From positions 1 to 15,669 of the forward strand of contig JAFGLP010000002.1 in NCBI GenBank assembly GCA_016927965.1: a DNA stretch of 15,669 bases, read 5' to 3'. Positions within the stretch are counted from its first letter, which is position 1; every line of letters starts with the position of its first letter. The stretch comes from Dehalococcoidia bacterium (GTDB lineage Bacteria; Chloroflexota; Dehalococcoidia; GIF9; UBA5629). The notes under the pieces were generated by a model that saw nothing but the letters and a program-made list of their open reading frames with translations, was not told where the DNA came from and made no database searches. Both the position numbers and the translations under genes were made by a program. This document shows, in pieces, positions 6,994 to 12,599 of the stretch.

Positions 6994-7247
6994 GACTCCT
7001 CCTTTTTTTAATTGCATATACCGCTTTATGAAAATCCCGTATGAGCTTGAGCAACACCTCCCTCGTCTTTCATATTAGAGGCCCAGTCCTGTATCAAATC
7101 GCCCCCTGGCAAGCCAATGCTGTAGACTTTGTATTTATCGGTTATTCAACATACAAAAATCTCTCAACAGCCGGAAATCCAGTTAATAAAAACCCAGGTA
7201 AATTAGCGGGTACTGTAACTTCATATTGAAATGTGACCTTGGTATGT
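6994..7247 (-). promoter_or_regulatory. Long leader of binding protein E
   Basis: From the predicted start of transcription near 7263 the leader is about 270 nt with no credible gene. It holds the conserved GGGAGGTG element at 7054-7062, 61 bases upstream of the ATG. A 15-codon open frame at 7073-7026 overlaps that element but is not conserved in the other leaders. No known riboswitch was recognised. Confidence 0.4.
7054..7062 (-). promoter_or_regulatory. Conserved leader element GGGAGGTGT, copy E
   Basis: The position is conserved (61 bases upstream of the ATG) although the sequence around it differs from A, B and D. Keeping the position while the neighbours diverge argues for a function. 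Confidence 0.4.
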
Positions 7248-7263
7248 ATTCCCCCTGGGGAAT
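7248..7263. promoter_or_regulatory. Putative PadR operator at the binding protein E promoter
   Basis: ATTCCC-CCTG-GGGAAT, with arms of 7 if the inner C/G pair is counted. It begins 6 bases past the -10 box and so covers the expected transcription start. The half-sites and 4-base spacing are identical to the element at the padR promoter (12522-12539). The flanks also match: ATAGCAATT on one side and a TACC a few bases beyond the other, in opposite orientation. A third half-site ATTCCC lies in the promoter spacer at 7277-7282. Confidence 0.65.
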
Positions 7264-7269
7264 TGCTAT

Positions 7270-7298
7270 ATTCTATATTCCCTGGATGGCTTTGTCAA
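7270..7298 (-). promoter_or_regulatory. Sigma-70 promoter of binding protein E
   Basis: Minus-strand TTGACA (7298-7293), a 17-bp spacer and TAGAAT (7275-7270; 5 of 6). A GGGAAT half-site lies inside the spacer and the full palindrome sits directly downstream, the layout of a repressed promoter. Confidence 0.72.
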
Positions 7299-7423
7299 TA
7301 TGCTTATACGCAGTTCTTTAGAAATAACCGGCAGGAATTTGTTGGGAGTAGTTAATCAAGCCGCGCATATAAATCGGTACAAGCCGGGAAAACTGTTTTA
7401 GATTAAGCCCCGAATAGCAGCAG

Positions 7424-8173
7424 TTAAATCATCGAGACTCCGCCGTCCACCGGCATAGAGTGTCCCGTTATATAGTTAGCTTCATCCGACGCTAAAAAGA
7501 GGGCAGCGTAAGCTATATCTTCAGGCTTTCCAACCCTTTTCATCGGAGTCCTTTTCGCCATCGTCTCCAGCAAGCCGGGTACATTGTGCAGCAACTGTGT
7601 ATCGATAGTGCCGGGACATATCGAGTTAACGTTGATGTTATAGCGGGATACGTCCCTGGCCAGCGCCTTGGCGAAGACGTCCACACCAGCCTTGCAGGCG
7701 GAATAGACCAGCCCGTAACCTCCCTGCCCCATCTTTCCCGCCAGCGAAGATATATTTATAATCTTGCCGTACCGCTGTGCGATCATTGTAGGGAGAACGG
7801 CATGCGTGGACAACAGGGTGCCCTTAAGATTAAGCGCTATACATTTATTCCACTGGCTCTCGTCGGTTTCCAGGAACAATTTTTCGGTACCGCCACCCGC
7901 ATTATTTACCAGGATATCGACTTTTTTCCATGTATTTAATATATCCTCTACAACAGACTTTACATCATCCCCTTTGGTGACATCCAGCTCGTAGGCCCTG
8001 GCCATGCCGCCATTGCTGTTTATATCCTGTGCTACCTTATCAGCGGTTCCCCTGTTGATATCGGTTACTGCCACCCAAGCCCCTTCCCCTGCAAATATCC
8101 TACAGATCGATTCTCCTATGCCAGTACCGCCACCGGTCACCAGCGCAATTTTATCTGCTAATTTCTTTGGCAC
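7424..8173 (-). CDS. Short-chain dehydrogenase/reductase, probable hydroxyacyl-CoA dehydrogenase
   Basis: A 249-aa classical SDR, normal length for the family. It begins with GTG at 8173, with GGAGG 7 nt upstream. The Rossmann motif TGGGTGIG is at 13-20. An Asp (D38) at the end of the second strand favours NAD(H) over NADP(H). NNAG is at 90-93. The catalytic set is N115, S142/S143, Y157 and K161 (YSACK), and GHSMPVDGG lies near the end. The sequence style resembles 3-hydroxyacyl-CoA and cyclic hydroxyacyl-CoA dehydrogenases such as BadH, and the neighbours are acyl-CoA enzymes. Oxidation of a hydroxyacyl-CoA is therefore the best guess; the substrate is not shown. It is separated from the DUF35 gene by 315 bases, so it may have its own promoter. 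No clear terminator follows. Confidence 0.9.
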   Translation of the reverse strand: MPKKLADKIALVTGGGTGIGESICRIFAGEGAWVAVTDINRGTADKVAQDINSNGGMARAYELDVTKGDDVKSVVEDILNTWKKVDILVNNAGGGTEKLFLETDESQWNKCIALNLKGTLLSTHAVLPTMIAQRYGKIINISSLAGKMGQGGYGLVYSACKAGVDVFAKALARDVSRYNINVNSICPGTIDTQLLHNVPGLLETMAKRTPMKRVGKPEDIAYAALFLASDEANYITGHSMPVDGGVSMI

Positions 8174-8488
8174 TTGTAATCCTCCTGAATAAATGCTTGC
8201 AATAACAAATGATTCACCATAACCGGCAGTTATTAAATGCCATGTACACTGTGGACCTTAATATTTTATTGACATTCCATCATGCATCCCACAGAGTTAC
8301 CAATCAAATCTATGGTATAACAGCATATGCTGGATTCAGAAACAGCAAAATGGTAATGCTGTGAGACCATTCGTCAATGACTGAGGTGATATAATCTCTC
8401 AAAGATGAACCCTCTTCTTCTATCTACCTGGGCGGAGCGAGGAAGACCGCTCAGGAAGATAGGTTAAAAACGTCATTTAAATAGAATG
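8174..8488. other. Intergenic region upstream of the SDR gene
   Basis: 315 bases with no credible gene. A weak promoter candidate on the minus strand is TTGATT, a 17-bp spacer and CATGAT, ending near 8280. An imperfect inverted repeat lies at 8420-8462. The ATTCCC-N4-GGGAAT palindrome is not found here. Confidence 0.4.
8420..8462. other. Imperfect inverted repeat after the DUF35 gene
   Basis: 16-base arms (8420-8435 with 8447-8462) pair with one mismatch and one G-T pair around an 11-base loop. It lies 26 bases past the stop codon at 8489, the position of a terminator. On the minus strand it is followed by a purine-rich sequence rather than a T-run, so it may instead be an RNA-stabilising hairpin or a partial terminator. 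Confidence 0.4.
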
Positions 8489-8947
8489 CTACTTAACCGG
8501 CCTGAAGTACTCAATATCCAGCATGCTGCCGACTCTTTTATCTTTGAATACCGGCTCGAGCTTCATCCCTTTCTTAAGCTTGTTATAATCCACTTCTCCG
8601 ATCAGGTGGGTTATACCTTTATCTGCGCCTTCCATCTTGATAACACCGACCGCATACGGCGGTTTAACAGCCTGCACGGACGAAGAGTAATGCACGACGG
8701 TATATGTCACCAGCGTCCCCTTGCCGCTCAACTCGACCAGGTCGGTAATCTTGGAGAAGCACTCGGGACAGGTCGAGCGGGGAGGCACGGTAATGCTACC
8801 GCAGCCCGGGCATTTGGCCGCGCAGATCTTCCTGGAGTCACGCAGCTTGACGAAGAACTGGCTGGCCAGCGCACCCATGGAATATTTGTAGGGCGCCTTG
8901 ATATAGCCGTTGGTGATGACGGATCTCATTGATTTTTCTTCTGACAT
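8489..8947 (-). CDS. Zn-ribbon/OB-fold (DUF35) acyl-CoA partner protein 1
   Basis: A 152-aa protein. An N-terminal helix containing FFVKLRDSRK (31-40) leads into a rubredoxin-like zinc ribbon with CPGC at 46-49 and CPEC at 60-63. An OB-fold half follows (GKGTLVTYTVVH, then PYAVGVIKMEG, ending DIEYFRPVK). Proteins of this DUF35 family are obligate partners of thiolase-fold enzymes, for example ChsH2 with the Ltp2 aldolase, BbsA with BbsB, and the archaeal thiolase/HMG-CoA synthase complex, where they help bind the acyl-CoA. It is last in the run of two thiolase-fold and two DUF35 genes, 23 bases after the preceding gene. It probably pairs with one of the two upstream thiolase-fold proteins; which one cannot be told. 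Confidence 0.9.
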   Translation of the reverse strand: MSEEKSMRSVITNGYIKAPYKYSMGALASQFFVKLRDSRKICAAKCPGCGSITVPPRSTCPECFSKITDLVELSGKGTLVTYTVVHYSSSVQAVKPPYAVGVIKMEGADKGITHLIGEVDYNKLKKGMKLEPVFKDKRVGSMLDIEYFRPVK

Positions 8948-8970
8948 TTTACTATTACCTCTTGATTTCT

Positions 8971-9456
8971 TTACGAGATAGTCTTGAAATGGACTATATC
9001 GAATATATCAGCCTTGCGCTCTTCCTTGGGTTTGAAGACAGCCTCCACCCTCATGCCCGGTTTCAGCTTGTCCGGGTCGGTCTCGGCCAGCCTGTGCTGC
9101 AGTGTAACCGAGGCCCCGTCCAGCAGAATTATCCCTATGCTGTAAGGCACTTCCAGCATCTCGCCCGTATTGGGGACCATGAAGGACTGCTCGGTCACGC
9201 AGAAACCCAACAGGGTGCCCTGCGGGCCAATGGCCTTCCATTTCTCACGCGGCTCCGTTTTGGTATGGCATACGCCGCAGACAGGCCGCGGCGGGCAGCT
9301 GTAGCGCCCGCAGTTGGGACACCGGTTGGAATATATCTTGCCCGACTCCTTGAGCTGCGTCAGGAACTCGCCCATGTACTCACCGGCCGCCCATTTATAG
9401 GGTATCGCCAGCATTACGTCACGAATTATAAATTCAGGTGCTTTACTGCTTTTCAT
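8971..9456 (-). CDS. Zn-ribbon/OB-fold (DUF35) acyl-CoA partner protein 2
   Basis: 161 aa from ATG at 9456. A TTG 7 codons upstream (9477) would overlap the thiolase stop, but GGAGGG sits 5 nt before 9456 inside that extension, so the ATG is preferred. Zinc-ribbon cysteines are CPNC 46-49 and CGVC 60-63, at exactly the same residue numbers as in the next gene. Both proteins share a PYK(W/Y) stretch just before the zinc-ribbon helix, so they look like an old tandem duplication. The OB-fold part contains GPQGTLLGFCVTEQ and PYSIGIILLDG. It starts 13 bases after the stop of the adjacent thiolase-fold gene, which suggests translation together and a physical complex. The expected role is acyl-CoA binding rather than catalysis. 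Confidence 0.9.
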   Translation of the reverse strand: MKSSKAPEFIIRDVMLAIPYKWAAGEYMGEFLTQLKESGKIYSNRCPNCGRYSCPPRPVCGVCHTKTEPREKWKAIGPQGTLLGFCVTEQSFMVPNTGEMLEVPYSIGIILLDGASVTLQHRLAETDPDKLKPGMRVEAVFKPKEERKADIFDIVHFKTIS

Positions 9457-9461
9457 TTCTT

Positions 9462-9467
9462 CCCTCC
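9462..9467 (-). promoter_or_regulatory. RBS deciding the start of DUF35 protein 2
   Basis: GGAGGG on the minus strand, 5 nt before the ATG at 9456, placed in the gap just after the stop codon of the upstream gene. It makes the upstream TTG at 9477 unlikely. Confidence 0.65.
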
Positions 9468-9469
9468 GA

Positions 9470-10648
9470 TCAGTCAAGGTCCCGTTTCAGGATCATTAAA
9501 TCAGTCCAGAATGCGCCGCCGAACCCGCTGGCCAGCGCCGTTTTAACGTCGCGCGTCACCTGGTGCTCACCGGCATCGCCCCTTATCTGCAGGGCTGCCT
9601 CAGCTATGCGCATAATGCCGGAGTCCCCAATGGCATTGGTGCACAGCACACCCCCAGAGGGATTGACCGGAAAGGCCCCTTCCAGGGCCGTCTGGCCCTT
9701 TTCCATCATCTTCCAGCCTTCAGCATGCCCGCAGATGCCAAAATCTTCCAGCCACGACATCTGCACGAAAGCACAGGGGTCATACATCTCAAAGACCTGG
9801 AATTCCTTCAGCGGCTGCGTGATATGATTGCGCTTGAAAAGCGTGCTGCCAGCCACCATCATCGAAGTATGCCGGTCGTATCCGGGCAGGTCAAACTGCC
9901 CCTGGTAATGGTTGCCGGTGTATTCGGGATGTACCGTGATATGGTCTTTGATCCAGACCGGCTTTTTGCTTATCTTTTTGGCTTTCTTCTCTCCCGCCAG
10001 CACAGTGGCACACGCCCCCACGCTGGTCGGACAGACCATCAGCAGGTTGAGCGGATACTGCACCATACGGGCGCTCATCACCTCCTCAGGCGTATATTTA
10101 TCACGCAGGTGAGCGTTGGGGTTGCGGGCGGCATTGAGCGATGACTGGGCACGCGCCATGGCGGCGTGTTCCAGCGTACACCCGGTCCTGTGCATGTACT
10201 CTATCCCCTCGATAGCCAGCCCGGTCAATGCGCCCACCACGAAGGGACGGTCCATCGAAGAATCGCCCATGGTCGAGATGCAGGGCGTCACCGCCGTCTC
10301 ATCGTGTTTCTCCCACCCGATCACCAGGCAGGTATCGCATATACCTGAGGCAACGTTGTAAAATCCGGTGACGACTTCCATACTGCCCACCGTACCGCCG
10401 GTATTCATCTTCTGCCCCTTTTTCAGGCGCGCCCCGGTGTAGTCCAGAAGCATGGCATCGGCAAGGTACTGGCCTTCAAAGAAATCCATGTTACCGATCA
10501 CCACACTGTCGATATCTTTTAATGAAAGCTGCGCATTGGCCAGTGCAGCCATTACCGCTTCATTGATTAATTCACCGTCGTTTACATCGGGTCTTCGCGA
10601 GGTATGCCTGGTCATCCCGACGCCGACTATCGCTACCCGTTGTGACAT
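9470..10648 (-). CDS. Thiolase-fold (SCP-x/lipid-transfer type) protein 1, non-canonical active site
   Basis: A 392-aa protein of the SCP-x thiolase group. The usual nucleophile motif around residue 85 reads NTGGTVGSME (82-91), with no cysteine. The region where thiolases have GHP-GATG reads SGGVLCTNAIGDSG (331-344), without the histidine, and the C-terminal Cys motif reads SGFGGAF (374-380). A YDPCAF motif (289-294) stands where canonical members have H-D-A-F; Ltp2-type retro-aldolases also carry YD there. That group uses tyrosines and needs a DUF35 partner, so a C-C lyase or condensing role on an acyl-CoA is plausible, but an inactive subunit is possible. The gene starts 1 base after the stop of thiolase-fold protein 2, with GGAGG 8 nt upstream, and is followed by two DUF35 genes. 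Confidence 0.85.
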   Translation of the reverse strand: MSQRVAIVGVGMTRHTSRRPDVNDGELINEAVMAALANAQLSLKDIDSVVIGNMDFFEGQYLADAMLLDYTGARLKKGQKMNTGGTVGSMEVVTGFYNVASGICDTCLVIGWEKHDETAVTPCISTMGDSSMDRPFVVGALTGLAIEGIEYMHRTGCTLEHAAMARAQSSLNAARNPNAHLRDKYTPEEVMSARMVQYPLNLLMVCPTSVGACATVLAGEKKAKKISKKPVWIKDHITVHPEYTGNHYQGQFDLPGYDRHTSMMVAGSTLFKRNHITQPLKEFQVFEMYDPCAFVQMSWLEDFGICGHAEGWKMMEKGQTALEGAFPVNPSGGVLCTNAIGDSGIMRIAEAALQIRGDAGEHQVTRDVKTALASGFGGAFWTDLMILKRDLD

Positions 10649-10649
10649 C

Positions 10650-11804
10650 TTACTTTCCTCCTTTTTCTAGTACGAGCACGCAGTGCATCTGTCCGCACAG
10701 ACCACCGCATCCATGGGCTACTGCTCTCTTCACATCCGCCACCTGGTTCTTCCCGGCCTTATCCTGCATCTGCCATACCACCTCTGCCACCCTCGATATG
10801 CCTGCTACCGTTACTGGGACCCCCGAAAGCAGACCGCCGGATGCATTGACAGGGAGATCGCCCTTGATGCCAGTGACCCCACTTTCTATCAATTTACCGC
10901 CCTCTCCACGGCCACACAGCCCCAGTCCTTCCGTCCACATAAGCTCCTGATACGAAAAGTATTCCGACAGCTCTACTAGGTCAATCTCTTTGCGCGGATC
11001 GCTTATCCCGGCCATCTTATAGGCCTCTTTGGCCGCCTTTACCAGCGAGTCACAATCGGACAGGTCCCTGTCCCCGGGATAGTGAGAGTCATAGCAGTTG
11101 CTCATGCCCATTATCCATACCGGGTTCTTCGTCAATTTCTTAGCCACATCCTCGCTGGCCAGCAGCACGGCACAGGCCCCATCCGAGCCAGGCTTCTTAT
11201 CCAGTTCACTCAGCGGCTCCGCCAGCATTTTGGACTTCAGCACTTCCTCTACCGTCAGCCTGGCACCCGACTGCGCCCAGGGATTGTTGAGCGCATTTCC
11301 TTTGTTCTTCACCACCACCCTGGCCAGCTGCTCACGGCTGATTTTATACTTGTCCATGTACTGCCTGGCCTGCATGGCCGCACACATAGTATAGTCCAGC
11401 CCGATCTCACGGTGGAAAATATGATCGACCGAAAGGTTCTCGATCATGGCCTCGTCCGTCATCGATTCACAGCAATGGCTTACCACCAGCACCAGCTTGT
11501 GATGTCCAGACATTATCTTCATCGCCCCGTACATAACAGCATATGCGCCGTCATCCGCCACCTTTGACTCATCCTTCAGGTGGGCACCGGTCACCTCGGG
11601 TATCGGGCAGGATGAAATGGTCCTGCCGTCCCAGTGGTCCTGAGAATTGCTCACCACTGCATCGACGTCTTTAACCAGCGAGACACCCGCTTCCTCGGCT
11701 ACTGTGTCGGAAACCTCCAGCACCAGCTGGCTGAGGTGCTTGTTCAATTTCGTAGCTTCATATTTGGTCTGCGCCGCAGCTACTATGGCAACACGGTCAA
11801 GCAT
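10650..11804 (-). CDS. Thiolase-fold (SCP-x/lipid-transfer type) protein 2, non-canonical active site
   Basis: A 384-aa SCP-x group protein and the first gene of the four-gene thiolase/DUF35 unit. GGAGG is 6 nt before the ATG. The nucleophile region reads VADDGAYAV (82-90) with no cysteine. The GHP motif reads SGVPVTVAG (327-335), so His is replaced by Val. The third motif keeps a cysteine (HGCGGLCG, 364-371). It also has LSEYFSYQE (279-287) in place of the H-D-A-F type motif. It differs clearly from its neighbour, so the two may form a heteromer like other thiolase/DUF35 complexes, each adding different residues. It cannot be a standard biosynthetic or degradative thiolase by the Cys-His mechanism. 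Substrate unknown. Confidence 0.85.
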   Translation of the reverse strand: MLDRVAIVAAAQTKYEATKLNKHLSQLVLEVSDTVAEEAGVSLVKDVDAVVSNSQDHWDGRTISSCPIPEVTGAHLKDESKVADDGAYAVMYGAMKIMSGHHKLVLVVSHCCESMTDEAMIENLSVDHIFHREIGLDYTMCAAMQARQYMDKYKISREQLARVVVKNKGNALNNPWAQSGARLTVEEVLKSKMLAEPLSELDKKPGSDGACAVLLASEDVAKKLTKNPVWIMGMSNCYDSHYPGDRDLSDCDSLVKAAKEAYKMAGISDPRKEIDLVELSEYFSYQELMWTEGLGLCGRGEGGKLIESGVTGIKGDLPVNASGGLLSGVPVTVAGISRVAEVVWQMQDKAGKNQVADVKRAVAHGCGGLCGQMHCVLVLEKGGK

Positions 11805-11849
11805 ATAAGGCCTCCTTATTTAGTTCGTTATTATCACTAAAACATAGTC

Positions 11850-11866
11850 CGATTAATTATTTATCG
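11850..11866. promoter_or_regulatory. Palindrome upstream of the thiolase/DUF35 unit
   Basis: CGATTAATTATTTATCG is a 17-bp inverted repeat with one mismatched pair, 46 bases before the start of thiolase-fold protein 2. The 138-base gap has no convincing sigma-70 promoter and lacks the ATTCCC-N4-GGGAAT element. A shorter perfect palindrome, TGTTTAAAACA, lies at 11922-11932. Confidence 0.3.
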
Positions 11867-11942
11867 AAAAAATACGTTAATATCTATCTCAAAATATTGA
11901 CTGCTGGCAAACTCTCATCAGTGTTTAAAACAGTCTTCCCGC

Positions 11943-12497
11943 TCATTTTTCCGGGTCTTTATGGAAACCTTCGATTAATTTAATAGCTTGTTCCTTCCAC
12001 TCCAGGAAAGATTCAAGCCTCCAGACAGCATAATCGTTAGCAAGGTTCCAGTATAGCCTGTCCATCGGGCTGGCAAACTCCTGCAGCCCCTTTTTTATGG
12101 CCGACCGTGCAGTTGTCTTTCTAAACTTTAGTTCCTCTTTCACACCCACCGCGTATGAATCCAAACTCGATATAAGGTCATCTTTGCTAACACGGCTACC
12201 AAACCATAATTTTAATATAATCGGCTCGCGTTCGCCATTATGCACTGGGGGATCTTTTACCCACCTGTAAAATTGTCTGCGCCCCTCCTCTGTTATCTCA
12301 AACTTATTACGTGACGGCAGCTTCTCCTGTTCTATCCTCTCGGATATAACATAACCTTCCTCAGCCAAGGTATTAAGATTACGGTATATCTGACTCATGG
12401 CCGGACGGACGAACCTGAAAAACTTTTTAGAGATCTCATATCCAGTCATCGGAGCATAGCTCAGAAAACCCAGCAGCGTATATTTTAAATTTGCCAT
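11943..12497 (-). CDS. PadR-family transcriptional regulator
   Basis: A 184-aa regulator. The N-terminal winged helix-turn-helix starts with LKYTLLGFLSYAPMTGYEI (about 4-22). The recognition helix lies around SQIYRNLNTLAEEGYV (35-50) and the wing runs to about 75 (FEITEEGRRQFYRW). The C-terminal part (about 90-180) is helical with several tryptophans and matches the dimerising domain of PadR/VirA-type proteins. PadR proteins usually repress genes for phenolic acid or drug handling and bind inverted repeats near their own promoter. A strong candidate autoregulatory site is present here (12522-12539), and a matching site lies at binding protein E. The ligand is probably the imported acid or its CoA ester, which is inference. 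The gene sits between the dehydratase and the thiolase unit, on the same strand. Confidence 0.93.
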   Translation of the reverse strand: MANLKYTLLGFLSYAPMTGYEISKKFFRFVRPAMSQIYRNLNTLAEEGYVISERIEQEKLPSRNKFEITEEGRRQFYRWVKDPPVHNGEREPIILKLWFGSRVSKDDLISSLDSYAVGVKEELKFRKTTARSAIKKGLQEFASPMDRLYWNLANDYAVWRLESFLEWKEQAIKLIEGFHKDPEK

Positions 12498-12521
12498 CTA
12501 CTATTCACCTACAATAGCAAT

Positions 12522-12539
12522 TATTCCCCACAGGGAATA
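12522..12539. promoter_or_regulatory. Putative PadR autoregulatory operator
   Basis: TATTCCC-CACA-GGGAATA is a perfect inverted repeat with 7-base arms, about 10 bases past the -10 of padR and 24 bases before its ATG. Its core, ATTCCC-N4-GGGAAT, recurs at 7248-7263. It is flanked by ATAGCAATT (12514-12522) and TACC (12540-12543), both of which recur at that second site in reverse orientation. Confidence 0.68.
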
Positions 12540-12548
12540 TACCTGTAA

Positions 12549-12578
12549 ATAATTACCCATAGCCCCATAATTTGTCAA
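12549..12578 (-). promoter_or_regulatory. Sigma-70 promoter of padR
   Basis: Minus-strand TTGACA (12578-12573) with AATTAT at 18 bp (4 of 6) or TAATTA at 17 bp. The -35 is perfect and the -10 is moderate. It sits in the 102-base gap after the dehydratase gene, so padR has its own start of transcription. Confidence 0.55.
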
Positions 12579-12599
12579 TAGCAGAAGCCGGGCTGTCTT

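Noticed and set aside
1..7000. Binding protein repeats as a mobile element or CRISPR-like array
   Set aside because: The repeat units are full genes with signal peptides, promoters and terminators. No transposase, target-site duplication or short spaced repeats are visible.
5662..7017. Start of binding protein E at 7017
   Set aside because: The extra 8 codons run through the ribosome binding site, and the paralogues start at the position equal to 6993.
7026..7073. 15-codon minus-strand open frame in the leader of E as a regulatory leader peptide
   Set aside because: It has an ATG, but there is no RBS in front of it and no matching frame in the leaders of A, B or D.
8971..9477. TTG start of DUF35 protein 2 at 9477
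   Set aside because: It would overlap the upstream stop codon. A clean GGAGGG with 5-nt spacing supports ATG at 9456, and the zinc-ribbon residues then align exactly with DUF35 protein 1.
10650..11804. Classical acetyl-CoA acetyltransferase annotation for the thiolase-fold genes
   Set aside because: Both lack the nucleophilic Cys and the GHP histidine, so the standard thiolase reaction is not supported.
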